From: Ruminococcus sp.
GTDB taxonomy: Bacteria > Bacillota > Clostridia > Oscillospirales > Ruminococcaceae
Reading direction: 5' to 3'
Assembly: GCA_017529875.1 (NCBI GenBank)
Contig: JAFXNC010000043.1
Location: 1 to 64,000 of the forward strand
Length of the DNA: 64,000 nt
Shown here one piece after another: positions 24,549 through 33,375 of this stretch. The first letter of the stretch is position 1. Each line of letters starts with the position of its first letter. The notes beneath the pieces were generated by a model. It searched no databases, was not told where the DNA came from, and saw nothing but the letters and a program-made list of their open reading frames with translations. The position numbers and the translations under genes are program-made.

Positions 24549-26558
24549 ATGATCTGCTACAAGATAAACATAGAACTCGACAAGCCTATCCCGACCGTAA
24601 AGAACGACCGCGGCAGGCGTGAGTATGACGAAGAGACCGTGAACCGAATCAACAATGCGCTTTCCGACCACAACAGCAAGTATCTCGGCAGAAGGTGCGC
24701 GTTCATCTATCAGGACACAAAGAGCAGGCTGTCACTCGGCTTTGCGCTGTCCGACGGTACGGCTGTGGCGGAGGCTATTGATGAGCTTATGCTCAGGGCG
24801 GGCATTTCGGGCAGGACGGAGCAGGAGGAGATCACCGTCAAGGCGCTGGAAAGGCTCTCCCACACGGGATTCAGAAACACCTTTGATTTCGACAGCGATG
24901 ACCTTGACGCCTTCGGTATCAGCGATCTCACCCGCTCACATTATCCGCCGGAGGAAAAGCTCGCTAAGGAGTACACGCCCACAGAGCTGAAAAAATCTGC
25001 GGAGCTGGGGCTCTATGCGGACAGCTTTCTGCCGGAGATCGGGCGCATCGGGCTGCCCGCCGTGATCGAGAATGCGCAGGGTCATCCGGTGCATTACATA
25101 GTCCGCACGGGCTGCTCGATGAAGGTCTGCGACAGGCTCATCGACACGCTCCACAGGCACGGCAGGCTGGGCTCGCGGCGCTATGTTGTCATCGACTCCC
25201 GCCTTTTCAGATACGGATTGGATGCGGAGAGCCTTTTCAGGATCGCCAGCGGCGGGACGGTAGTTTTTGACCTTTCAGATATGGAAGAACCGCAGAACGG
25301 CACGGCGACGGCTAATATGCTCCCTGCCGAGATCTACGATCTGATAAAGGAGCATAAGCGCGGGACGCTGGTGATCTTTGCGCTGCCGAACTGCCTTGAA
25401 ACGCAGGGGGAGAAGATCAAAAATGCGCTGCCGGAGCTGACATTTGTGGAGATCACGGAGCGCCTTGCGATGAACAACGAGGCGAAAAAACTGCTACGCG
25501 CTTTTGCGAAAGCGGACAAGGTCAAGGCCGACAGGGAGCTGCTCTCGGCGGTGGCGAAGGACACAGGCTACTATGCCAACGATCTGCGGCAGCTCTATGA
25601 TGTGTGGTACACCAACGCGCTGAAAACCAAGATATATCCCCAGTATTCCGACTTTAAGAAGAACGTGGAGCTTGACAGATCCACCGCTCCGACGGGCGAT
25701 GCTTATACGAAGCTCTCGGAGATGATCGGCCTGACCGAGGTCAAGAAAATGATCGATCAGGCGGTCAACTATTCAAGGGTGCAGAAGAGATTTGCGGAGC
25801 GCGGTATGCCCAATGCCAAGCGTGCTATGCACATGGTATTCACGGGTGCGCCGGGCACTGCAAAGACCACTGTTGCGAGGCTGTTCGCACAGATACTCAA
25901 GGACAACGAGGTGCTGTCCGTGGGGGATCTGATCGAGTGCGGAAGAAAGGATCTTGTGGGGCAGTTCGTGGGCTGGACGGCGGTGCAGGTGAAGAATCTT
26001 TTCAAGCGTGCCAAGGGCTCAGTGCTGTTCATCGATGAGGCGTATTCCCTTGTGGATGACCGCAGCGGCAGCTTCGGCGATGAGGCGATCAACACTATCG
26101 TTCAGGAAATGGAGAACGCCCGGGAGGACACTGTTGTGATATTCGCCGGATATCCGAAAGAAATGAACGAGTTCATCGAGCGCAATCCGGGGCTGCGTTC
26201 GCGCATAACATTCTATGTGGATTTTCCCGATTACAGCGCCGAGGAGCTTTATGACATCACGAAGCTGATCGTCAAAAACAACAAATACAAGCTGGCCGAG
26301 GATGCAAGAGACGTGCTTATCCCGATCTTTGAAAAGGCGCTGCTCTCGGGCGACTTCGGCAACGGCAGATATGCGAGAAACCTTGTGGAGCAGGCGCAGC
26401 TTGCCCAGGCTATGAGGCTCTCAAAATGCGATCTCGGAAGGCTCTCCGGCGACGAGCTTTTGACCCTCACGGCGGAGGACTTTGCGGAGATCGGGACGAA
26501 CAAGATCAAAGAGAAGGACGAGCCAGTCCGCAGGAGGATAGGGTTCGGGGCGGAGTGA
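24549..26558 (+). CDS. CbxX/SpoVK-type AAA+ ATPase with degenerate N-terminal AAA-like region
   Basis: The C-terminal third is a CbxX/EccA-like AAA+ module: Walker A GAPGTAKTT near residue 432 (an Ala replaces the usual Gly), pore-loop-like FVGWTAVQ, Walker B VLFIDEAYS near 490, and a sensor region ending in GLRSRITF. Residues about 180-330 resemble a second AAA core without a usable P-loop (VVIDSRLF, GGTVVFDLSD). Such ATPases remodel protein complexes as hexamers. GGAGG precedes ATG 24549. The metallophosphoesterase gene follows after 4 nt. The substrate is unknown. Confidence 0.82.
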   Translation: MICYKINIELDKPIPTVKNDRGRREYDEETVNRINNALSDHNSKYLGRRCAFIYQDTKSRLSLGFALSDGTAVAEAIDELMLRAGISGRTEQEEITVKALERLSHTGFRNTFDFDSDDLDAFGISDLTRSHYPPEEKLAKEYTPTELKKSAELGLYADSFLPEIGRIGLPAVIENAQGHPVHYIVRTGCSMKVCDRLIDTLHRHGRLGSRRYVVIDSRLFRYGLDAESLFRIASGGTVVFDLSDMEEPQNGTATANMLPAEIYDLIKEHKRGTLVIFALPNCLETQGEKIKNALPELTFVEITERLAMNNEAKKLLRAFAKADKVKADRELLSAVAKDTGYYANDLRQLYDVWYTNALKTKIYPQYSDFKKNVELDRSTAPTGDAYTKLSEMIGLTEVKKMIDQAVNYSRVQKRFAERGMPNAKRAMHMVFTGAPGTAKTTVARLFAQILKDNEVLSVGDLIECGRKDLVGQFVGWTAVQVKNLFKRAKGSVLFIDEAYSLVDDRSGSFGDEAINTIVQEMENAREDTVVIFAGYPKEMNEFIERNPGLRSRITFYVDFPDYSAEELYDITKLIVKNNKYKLAEDARDVLIPIFEKALLSGDFGNGRYARNLVEQAQLAQAMRLSKCDLGRLSGDELLTLTAEDFAEIGTNKIKEKDEPVRRRIGFGAE

Positions 26559-26562
26559 TATT

Positions 26563-27306
26563 ATGATATACTTAACCGGCGATACTCACGGCGGTGTGGA
26601 TATGCGCAAGCTGTCCCGCAAGGAACTGAAACGCTCGCATATCGAGCTGAAAGAGAATGATTATCTGATCGTGACGGGGGACTTCGGTTTCCCGTTCACG
26701 CCGGACGATATAGCAGAATATGAAAGCGGCAAAAAAGGTGAATACACCACCTGGATGAAGTGGTTTTCCGAGCATCCCTATAAGGTGCTTTTCGTTGACG
26801 GCAATCACGACAATCACTCATGGTGGAGCGAACAGCCCGTGACAGAGATGTTCGGCGGGCGGGTGCAGGTGCATCCCCACGCAGAGAATGTCATTCATCT
26901 GATGCGGGGCGAGGTCTACGAGATCGAGGGCAAGACATTCTTCACCTTCGGCGGTGCGGCAAGCGTTGACAAGGCTTACCGCACCGAGGGCTACAGCTGG
27001 TGGAGCGGCGAGGAGGCGACGTTCTCCGAGACGGAACACGCCCTTGAAAATCTTGAACGTGTCGGGTATAAAGTCGATCACATCATCACCCACACAATGC
27101 CGCAGAGCGTACTCTCGACGATCCCGAGGTTCAGCTATAAGCTATGGCCGTGCAGCACGGCGATGTTTCTCAATACCGTGCTTGAAACGGTGCAGTATGA
27201 CAAGTGGTTCTGCGGGCATTTTCATATTGATGAAGTGGTGCCGTTCAAGAGGATGTTCATACTGTATAACACGGTACACAGGCTTGATTTTTTGATGAAA
27301 TACTGA
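26563..27306 (+). CDS. Calcineurin-like metallophosphoesterase
   Basis: All metal-binding motifs are visible in this 247-residue protein: GDTHG, GDFGFP, GNHDNH, THTMP and GHFHID. It is a soluble phosphoesterase of unknown substrate. The start lies 4 nt after the AAA+ stop, with GGAG of the ribosome site inside the end of that gene, so the two are coupled. In a setting with RNA repair and SLOG genes, a nucleotide or RNA-end substrate is plausible but unproven. Confidence 0.88.
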   Translation: MIYLTGDTHGGVDMRKLSRKELKRSHIELKENDYLIVTGDFGFPFTPDDIAEYESGKKGEYTTWMKWFSEHPYKVLFVDGNHDNHSWWSEQPVTEMFGGRVQVHPHAENVIHLMRGEVYEIEGKTFFTFGGAASVDKAYRTEGYSWWSGEEATFSETEHALENLERVGYKVDHIITHTMPQSVLSTIPRFSYKLWPCSTAMFLNTVLETVQYDKWFCGHFHIDEVVPFKRMFILYNTVHRLDFLMKY

Positions 27307-27357
27307 ACGGAGAAAAGACGCTTTACACAATAGAATGACAGAAAAAGGAGACAGCAA

Positions 27358-28290
27358 ATGAAAGAATATACCAAGAACAAAAACGAATATTTCCTCGACG
27401 GAAAGCTGTACGTCGAAAAGATAAAGAGCTGTGAAGTCTATGAAAAGAGGAACGGATAATACTGCGTGATCTGCAAGATACATCAGCGGGGCAGGAATTA
27501 CTATTACTGCGGCAGAGAGCCGGAATTTATCCAGAGAGATCCCAACGATATCGGCAAGAAGCTCTGGCTCTCGGAGGATGCAAAAGAGACAGTCACCGCG
27601 GCGATGGAAGAATATGAAAGAGGCATTGAAGCCATAAAGAAAGAGTATATCCGTGTCCCGGTAAAGCTGTCCGAGGAGCTGGAACTGATCGTGCTGTACA
27701 AGCATAAAGCAGGAAATAAGTATGATTTTGTGAACGAGATCTATCTTAAAGGAGCAGTACCCTCTCACAAGGCATCCTGGGGACAGAGTCTGAGAGGAAT
27801 GTTGCACAGCCTGCGATTTTTTCATCTTGACAGCGGTCTGCGGGGAGAGCATGACAGAGACAAAGAATACGATATGATCTTCGATGCCTTGTACCTTTCT
27901 GCGGTGGAGCGCGGCGACGAGCTTATGCAGCTTGAAATGAAGCTCCTGAACAACACAGCGGACAGAGAAGAATGCAAGCGGCTGTCGGAGCTCCTCGGAG
28001 AGTATATCATCCCGCCGATCAGTGAGATCATCGGCACAGACAAGGACGGCGACCTGATAGCAAAAGAATATACCGTCATCGCCGAGACCATTGACCGCGA
28101 TATGCTTGACAGATCGGGATATAACATCTGGCACAGGCCGTATTTTGCGATGCCGGGAAGCACCCACGAAAACTGGACGATCGTCCCGACCAACAGATAT
28201 GTCCTCGATGCGGCAAAGAAGGATAAAGAGGCTATCAGCTTTCAGGAGTTTCTGAAGCTGTTTGATGAGGACAACAAGGATGGAGAATAA
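27358..28290 (+). pseudogene. Unrecognised gene interrupted by an in-frame TAA
   Basis: ATG 27358 has an AAAAAGGAG site at 7 nt and opens a frame that reads ...VYEKRNG, TAA (27457-27459), then YCVICKIHQRGRNYYYCG, and continues open for 274 further codons from GTG 27466. Both parts are in the same frame, so a single nonsense change in one gene is the simplest reading. Restart at GTG 27466 could still make the main part. The 3' product (from VICKIHQRG) is mostly helical and charged; I recognise no family. It follows the phosphoesterase in the operon. Confidence 0.6.
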
Positions 28291-28297
28291 AAGGAAA

Positions 28298-28327
28298 CGC
28301 CCTCTGCGCCGAAGGGTGCAGAGGGCG
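28298..28327. terminator. GC-rich hairpin after the AAA+ operon
   Basis: CGCCCTCTGC (28298-28307) and GCAGAGGGCG (28318-28327) form a perfect 10-bp stem. There is no T-run, so it may stabilise RNA ends rather than terminate. Confidence 0.5.
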
Positions 28328-28460
28328 AAGCTGTCTCGGGAGGGCGAGAGCTCATTTGGTATGGAAAAAAAATTGGGCAGTGGATGTGATATGCTTATAT
28401 CAGGTCAACAAAGGAGAATAAGTTTGTTGAAACCGAGAAACTGGGGGAAGAGAATTAGTG

Positions 28461-28492
28461 CACAGTAATTTGAGCGTGTGCTGTGATATAAT
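28461..28492 (+). promoter_or_regulatory. Class I motif and -10 before the UvrD fragment
   Basis: The sequence at 28472-28492 (GAGCGTGTGC, then TGTGATATAAT) matches the 24045-24065 promoter at equal spacing, with TATAAT at 28487-28492 and no consensus -35. Confidence 0.5.
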
Positions 28493-28526
28493 ACTTAAAA
28501 GATGACCGGAAACGGAGGCAATAGCT

Positions 28527-29027
28527 TTGATCGGGCTGAAAGATCTGAACGAAGAACAGCTTGAGGCTGTACAGTCAACCGAAGGATATGTGCGTGTTAT
28601 CGCGGGAGCCGGAAGCGGAAAGACCAGGCTGCTTGTGAACCGCTATGCCTATCTTGTTGAAGATTATGGGATTGACCCATCGAATATACTCTGTGTGACC
28701 TTTACCAACAAGGCGGCAGGAGAAATGAAAAAGCGCATCCGCAAGCTGATCGGGGAGGGTTATGACACCTCTCTGATCTGCACTTATCACGGCTTCTGCG
28801 CAAGGCTTATCCGCGAGGACTGCAACAAGCTGTTCCTGCCGCGGGATTACACCATACTCGATCAGGCAGGACAGAAGCGTATCCTCTCGGAGATATACAG
28901 AAAATACGAACTGAGGCTGGATCACGCCGCATTTGAGCAGATCATCAAAAAGACAGGGGTCTATAAAACCCGGAATTACACCGACTATGTTGCAAAGCAG
29001 ACAAGTCCGGATGACGTGCAGGGATGA
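28527..29027 (+). pseudogene. UvrD/Rep-family helicase, N-terminal fragment
   Basis: The frame begins LNEEQLEAVQSTEGYVRVIA and carries the Walker A GAGSGKTR, the Ia motif VTFTNKAAGEMKKRI and CTYHGFCARLIRED, typical of superfamily 1A helicases. It stops after 166 residues, so motif II (DExx) and the remaining helicase core are absent; it cannot be an active helicase. It keeps a promoter of the island type. The nuclease-domain fragment at 23315-23803 may derive from the same gene. Confidence 0.85.
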
Positions 29028-29088
29028 ACTCCCACTTGAGCAGCAACAACCGCTTGCTCTGCCCGACCAAAGCGGATCCGAGAGTGGG

Positions 29089-29493
29089 TGGCGATGTGTT
29101 GGTGTGGAAGATCTCGGAAGTCCTTCAATGACCTGTGAGTACTGCGGACATCAGGTGATACGTTATGTTCATCACATGGTCCACCCCGTGATGCCGCCTT
29201 TGAATACAGGGTGTGTCTGTGCAGGAAAGCTGGAGGGTAATCTGGAGGCTGCGAAAGAACGTGAACGCCGCTTCAAGAACAGACAGCAGAGGCTTGAGAC
29301 CCTTGGAATGAAAGTATGGAAAACATCCTCAAGCGGAAATCCTTATCTAAGATAGGGAGAACATATTGCAGTGATCTGTCGGAACAGGAACGGCAGATGG
29401 AAGTATTTTCTTGATAATACGATCTGCCGCGAAGTATTTGAAACACAGGAAGAAGCTAAAGCGCACGCCATTGAAGCGTTGGCTGATATTTAA
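29089..29493 (+). pseudogene. Zinc-finger-like protein interrupted by an in-frame TAG
   Basis: The frame reads TCEYCGHQVIRYVHHMVHP, NTGCVCAGKLEGN and a basic helix ending KTSSSGNPYLR, then TAG (29353-29355), and resumes in the same frame GEHIAVICRNRNGRWKYFLD to a stop at 29493. CEYC with GCVC suggests a four-Cys zinc site. I recall proteins of this shape as single chains, so the TAG is probably a nonsense mutation. The 5' end has no convincing ribosome site and follows the UvrD fragment closely, so it may also be truncated. Confidence 0.6.
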
Positions 29494-29508
29494 GAGAAAG
29501 GAAACAAA

Positions 29509-29891
29509 ATGCTTTACCGTGGTGTATTCTGGGTGCGTTCGCTATCTGAGCGCGATATGATAACTCTCCGCTTTCTGTCCGATGAAAACGGCGTGCTGAC
29601 GGACGGCAGTCTGACTGCTAAGGACATCAACCACAAGCGTATATGGGAGCGTCTTGACAGCGTTGTGACGGGGGGTATCCGTATAACTATTATCCCCGCG
29701 GGAGAGTGGAAATCAGACGCGGAAAGGCGCTGATATTCTGCTCGCCGCACATCTGCACGGAGGAGCTGAAATCGCTGATAACGGAGCGTTTTGGGCTCAC
29801 ATCGGAGAACGGTATCAAAGAGGTCGTGCTGAAAACGGACGGCTCGGCGCATTATCAATGTGAGCTTGACAGAGGTGACAAAACAAAATGA
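29509..29891 (+). pseudogene. Small unrecognised gene with a frameshift at a G6 run
   Basis: ATG 29509 (AAAGG upstream) reads SERDMITLRFLSDENG ... HKRIWERLDSVVTG up to a run of six G (29670-29675). The -1 frame then continues GYPYNYYPRGRVEIRRGKAL and runs to the stop at 29891, whereas the original frame ends at 29733. Both halves look conserved and together make about 127 residues. Loss of one G, or ribosomal slippage on the G-run, would explain it. The 3' half ends in ATGA overlap with the SLOG gene, implying that it is or was translated. Confidence 0.6.
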
Positions 29892-30319
29892 AGATATTTA
29901 TTGGCGGCTCGAAGACGCTGAAAGTGCTCTCGCCGTGTATGATAAGGGCGCTCGAACAGGTTTGTAAAAATGGCTACGAGGTGCTGATCGGGGACTGTTT
30001 CGGGGCAGACAGGCTGGTGCAGGAGTATCTTGCTTCGCGGGGGTATGACAAGGTAACGGTCTATGCCAGCGGGACGAGAGTGAGAAACAATGCCGGCGGG
30101 TTCCGGGCTGTGATGATCGGCGCAAACGGCGTGAACGGCTTCGCGTTTTACAGGCAGAAAGATATCGCCATGTCCCTTGCCGCAGACCATGCGCTGATGT
30201 TCTGGGACGGTGTGAGCAAGGGGACGCAGTGCAATATTGAGGATATGGAGAGGCAGGAGAAGTTCGTCGCTGTGATCGTTGCGGCATCAAAAAAGCCGAC
30301 TCGTGAAAGAGTCGGCTGA
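29888..30319 (+). CDS. SLOG-superfamily (Rossmann-like) protein
   Basis: A 143-residue protein with FIGGSKTL at the N-terminus and GDCFGADRLVQEYLASRGYD near residue 37, the nucleotide-binding pattern of small SLOG (LOG/DprA-like) proteins, proposed to sense or process nucleotide ligands. KGTQCNIEDM near residue 112 fits the family C-terminus. It is translationally coupled (ATGA) to the frameshifted gene before it. It is one of three SLOG proteins in this island. Confidence 0.75.
   Translation: MKIFIGGSKTLKVLSPCMIRALEQVCKNGYEVLIGDCFGADRLVQEYLASRGYDKVTVYASGTRVRNNAGGFRAVMIGANGVNGFAFYRQKDIAMSLAADHALMFWDGVSKGTQCNIEDMERQEKFVAVIVAASKKPTRERVG
30294..30317. terminator. Bidirectional terminator at end of SLOG gene
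   Basis: AGCCGACTC (30294-30302), a 6-nt loop and GAGTCGGCT (30309-30317). On the minus strand a T-run follows, so it suits the convergent antitoxin gene; it overlaps the SLOG 3' end. Confidence 0.7.
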
Positions 30320-30391
30320 GATCAGCGTAATTCTGTTTTGAAAAACTCAGTGAGGTGATCGAGCACGCCCTGCCAATAGAATAAGACATAT

Positions 30392-30571
30392 TCAGCCTCC
30401 TGTGTAAGCCTTGAATTTCCCAGCCTTGCAGTCGCTGAGAAAATCGGTAAGGGAGATCTCACCCGATACGAGCTTTTCACAGAGCTTCTTATCCTTTTCG
30501 GTAAAGCGGAAGCCTTCCATTTCAACGGAAACTATCGCCTGTTCAAGAGCTTTCCTTTGTTTGCTGTCCAT
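30392..30571 (-). CDS. Orphan VbhA-like (Fic-inhibiting) antitoxin
   Basis: This 59-residue protein (from MDSKQRKALEQAIVSVEMEG) has the VbhA-type two-helix shape and contains SVEMEG, which fits the (S/T)xxxE(G/N) motif that blocks ATP binding in Fic AMP-transferases. The remainder (LCEKLVSGEISLTDFLS) fits the second helix and linker. GGGGGT precedes ATG 30571, and a perfect consensus promoter lies upstream. No Fic toxin gene is adjacent on either strand; a terminator follows. It may be a remnant pair or an anti-toxin against a Fic protein elsewhere. Confidence 0.75.
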   Translation of the reverse strand: MDSKQRKALEQAIVSVEMEGFRFTEKDKKLCEKLVSGEISLTDFLSDCKAGKFKAYTGG

Positions 30572-30599
30572 TATTTTACCCCCTTCGGTGTATGTTTAT

Positions 30600-30628
30600 A
30601 TTATACTATATAACTGCGGATTTGTCAA
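30600..30628 (-). promoter_or_regulatory. Consensus promoter of the antitoxin gene
   Basis: On the minus strand TTGACA (30623-30628) and TATAAT (30600-30605) are 17 bp apart. Confidence 0.8.
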
Positions 30629-30724
30629 TACAAAAAAAGAAGGCCGAAAATCGCAGAACATAGATGTACGATATTTTGTACTATTAAAGCTAATAAGAAA
30701 AATACATCTCGGCGGTGATACATT

Positions 30725-31126
30725 ATGAAGAATAAAATAACCCGCATCATCGTCTGCGGCGGCAAGACCGAGCATCCGCAGGAGATTGTGGACGAATTCA
30801 TACTCGGGGTGCTTGCGGAATTGGGCGTGAGCGACTGCGTGATCGTAAGCGGAGGCTGCAAGGGCGCAGATATCTCGGGGGAGAGGTTCGCTGAGACTCG
30901 CGGCTTTGAAGTGGTGCGCTTTCTGCCTGACTGGAAGACCTACGGCAGATCGGCGGGGATCAGGCGAAATGCCGAAATGATAAACTACATTTCACAGTCT
31001 GAACGCCCCGCCGTAATCGCTTTCTGGAACGGCGAAAGCCGGGGGACGAAGTTCACTATTGAGCAGGCGAAAAAGAAAGGCATCCCGGTTTATATCTATT
31101 ACTACAAGTCCAAATATTGGGACTGA
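30725..31126 (+). CDS. SLOG-family protein (YspA/DUF2493-like)
   Basis: A 133-residue Rossmann-like protein: IIVCGGKTEHPQEI at the N-terminus, SGGCKGADISGERFAETRGF near residue 44 and a C-terminal GESRGTKFTIEQAKKKGI, the pattern of YspA/DUF2493 proteins in the SLOG superfamily. They are proposed to bind nucleotides or NAD-derived ligands in conflict systems. GGCGGTG lies before ATG 30725. It is immediately upstream of the WYL-LRR regulator. Confidence 0.82.
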   Translation: MKNKITRIIVCGGKTEHPQEIVDEFILGVLAELGVSDCVIVSGGCKGADISGERFAETRGFEVVRFLPDWKTYGRSAGIRRNAEMINYISQSERPAVIAFWNGESRGTKFTIEQAKKKGIPVYIYYYKSKYWD

Positions 31127-31143
31127 ATATACTCGCCTGCGAA

Positions 31144-31189
31144 TTGTTCACAATTTGTTGACGAATTCAGTTTCTGAATGTGGTATTAT
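31144..31189 (+). promoter_or_regulatory. Conserved 46-nt promoter block, copy 2
   Basis: Contains TTGACG and TATTAT (31184-31189) at 20-nt spacing; 39 of 46 positions equal the block at 23921-23966. Confidence 0.6.
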
Positions 31190-31235
31190 AAATACAGAAA
31201 GAACGAAACGGCGCATAATCGAGTAATCAAAAATG

Positions 31236-31272
31236 GTATGCTCAAAATATTGCTCCATACACGAAGTATAAT
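31236..31272 (+). promoter_or_regulatory. Class I motif (inverted) and -10 of the WYL-LRR gene
   Basis: 31236-31253 is the exact 18-nt reverse complement of 24035-24052; TATAAT follows at 31267-31272. Confidence 0.6.
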
Positions 31273-31298
31273 GATAACAGAAAAACGGAGGTAACACT

Positions 31299-33047
31299 AT
31301 GAAGCTGAACAACGATCTTTACGAATACGACAAGGCTGCCGCTCTGCTGGCGATACTGGATATCCTGCGCAGGTTCGGCGACGATCACAACAAGCGCGAG
31401 ATGCAGGATAAGCTCCTTGACGAGTACGGCATCTCCGTTTCCCGCAATACCTTTGCCGCCAAGCTCAGGACCCTCGACCGCTGCGGCTACACCCTGCGGG
31501 AGTCCGAGGACGGCACCCACTACATCTTTGAAGGGCGTGAGTTCACCGATGCTCAGCTGCGCGTGCTCATCGACTGCCTGATCAATAACGGCGTAGTGGG
31601 CTCGGAAACTGCAAAGAAAATGATCTCGGAGCTTTGCGACCTCGGTTCGGAGAGTCTCAGAAACAGCTGCGGCAGCTTTCAGAAGCGTGTCGCCGGAAGA
31701 AAGCGCTCATCCGATGCCGTGACTGAAAATCTCGGTCTTATCCAGCGTGCTATCGGCGGAAATGCAAAAATATTATGCAATTACAAGGTGTATAATAAAA
31801 TGCTGAATCCCGTGAACAAGTACCCGAAGGACATCACCGTTTCTCCCTTCGAGCTTACCCTTGCAAACGGCAGATATGTCCTTATCTGCGCCGTTGACGG
31901 CGAGGACGATCTCTCACATTTTTTCATTGACAAGCTCTGCGATATCAGGCTCAAAAAAGAGCCTGCCCTTAACGCAAGAAAGTTTCTCTCTGCCCTTGGA
32001 TATAACGATATGAACGAGTATATTTCGTCGCAGCCCGTACTCTGCGGCGGCAGGAAAGAGAGATTCACTCTGAAGATCGACAACAGTATCATCAGCGATT
32101 TTATCGAGGATTTCGGCGGCGATTTCAGAAAGGTTGCCAATCATAAGGAAAACGACGGCTATGCCACCGTGCTGTCCGTCACCACATCTCAGGACAGCCT
32201 GAGAAGGCTTATAATGCCGTATTTTGATAAGATAGTAGTCCTCGACAGACCGGATTTCTACGAGAAACTGAAAGAGTGGTTCAATACCGGTATGCACCTC
32301 CAGAGAATGACCGAGCTTGCAAAGCAGAACAGGCCGTGGAGAGGTATGCTTTGCAGAACCTTTGAAGAAGCTGTCCGTTACTGTGAGATAAACGACACAC
32401 ATTTTATTGATTTCGGAATGATGAAGAACAGCGGAAAGGTCGATCTTTCGCTGCTTGCAAGAACTGACTGGATAGAGAGCGTTACCCTTAAAAATGCTGA
32501 CATCACCGGGCAGAGATTTCCCGCTGAGCTGACCGACCTCAGACGCATTTCACTTATTAATTGCAAGTACGATATGGAAATGATCACCGAGCTTGAAAAT
32601 GTGACCGAGCTCAGGCTCACCGACCTTTCGGCAGAGGAGCTTGCACTTCTGTCGAAGAAAACAAATATCACCCGCTTTGAGCTTTTCGCGCGTGAGCCTA
32701 AGCCCGGGAAATATGACCTTGAAAAGATAGGAAATGTGAAAGACCTCGCATTTCTTAAAGACTGGAACGACCTCAAAAAGTTGGAGATCGGCGGCTGTCA
32801 GGAGCTTGAAGATGTGTCGGCGCTTGCAGACAAAACTGAACTTGAAAGGATCAGTCTGTGGGACTGCCCGAAGATAAAGGATATCAGCTTTGTAAAGGGA
32901 TTAACGAAACTCACAAGGCTGAGCGCATCGGGCACAGCAATATCCGAAGATCAGCTTACAGAGATAAGCAAAGCTCTGCCCAAATGTATCGTTGAGACCC
33001 AAAAATGCAGATACATAAACGGAGAGAAAACAGATCGCAAAAGATAA
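31299..33047 (+). CDS. WYL-domain transcriptional regulator fused to leucine-rich repeats
   Basis: Residues 1-75 form a winged-helix region (REMQDKLLDEYGISVSRNTF), residues about 130-330 a WYL domain (PFELTLANGRYVLICAVDGE, SHFFIDKLCDIRL), and residues about 390-560 a run of degenerate leucine-rich repeats (LKDWNDLKKLEIGGCQELED, ELERISLWDCPKIKDI). WYL domains bind ligands, often nucleic acid, and regulate defence loci. The LRR part could sense a protein. It has the two-tiered promoter found at the AAA+ operon. CGGAGG precedes ATG 31299. 582 residues, much longer than a normal WYL regulator. Confidence 0.8.
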   Translation: MKLNNDLYEYDKAAALLAILDILRRFGDDHNKREMQDKLLDEYGISVSRNTFAAKLRTLDRCGYTLRESEDGTHYIFEGREFTDAQLRVLIDCLINNGVVGSETAKKMISELCDLGSESLRNSCGSFQKRVAGRKRSSDAVTENLGLIQRAIGGNAKILCNYKVYNKMLNPVNKYPKDITVSPFELTLANGRYVLICAVDGEDDLSHFFIDKLCDIRLKKEPALNARKFLSALGYNDMNEYISSQPVLCGGRKERFTLKIDNSIISDFIEDFGGDFRKVANHKENDGYATVLSVTTSQDSLRRLIMPYFDKIVVLDRPDFYEKLKEWFNTGMHLQRMTELAKQNRPWRGMLCRTFEEAVRYCEINDTHFIDFGMMKNSGKVDLSLLARTDWIESVTLKNADITGQRFPAELTDLRRISLINCKYDMEMITELENVTELRLTDLSAEELALLSKKTNITRFELFAREPKPGKYDLEKIGNVKDLAFLKDWNDLKKLEIGGCQELEDVSALADKTELERISLWDCPKIKDISFVKGLTKLTRLSASGTAISEDQLTEISKALPKCIVETQKCRYINGEKTDRKR

Positions 33048-33104
33048 GACTTTCGTGCCCGCCGCGCCTGATATCAGGGCACGGCCAAAGAAAAGGAGAC
33101 AACA

Positions 33105-33355
33105 ATGAGCCACCGCAGAAGCCGTGAGACCCGACGGCGTCCTAAAGGCTGTCGGTGAACCGTTCCCGCTATTCCGGCAGCGGTGCGTGGTATGACGAGG
33201 ACAAAGGGCGATACATCAGGTTCTATGCCCGCGGCTCTCACGGCAGCACAAAATGGCTCCGCACCGTCGCCAACCGCAAGGTACGCAGGGCAAAGAATGT
33301 CCCCCAGGGCGGCGGGTACAGGCGGGTGTATGACTACTGGTGGGAGCTGTTGTAA
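33105..33355 (+). CDS. Small basic protein, probably read from GTG 33155 after a short leader frame
   Basis: AAAAGGAG precedes ATG 33105, which gives a 17-residue Arg-rich peptide ending in TGA. GTG 33155 overlaps that TGA (GTGA) with AAAGG 6 nt upstream and encodes 66 residues (GAWYDEDKGRYIRFYARGSH ... GGYRRVYDYWWELL). Either the two are coupled or one gene was frameshifted near 33150. The product is very basic, which suggests nucleic-acid binding. I recognise no family. Confidence 0.5.
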
Positions 33356-33375
33356 CAGAGTTAAGGAGGCTCAAA

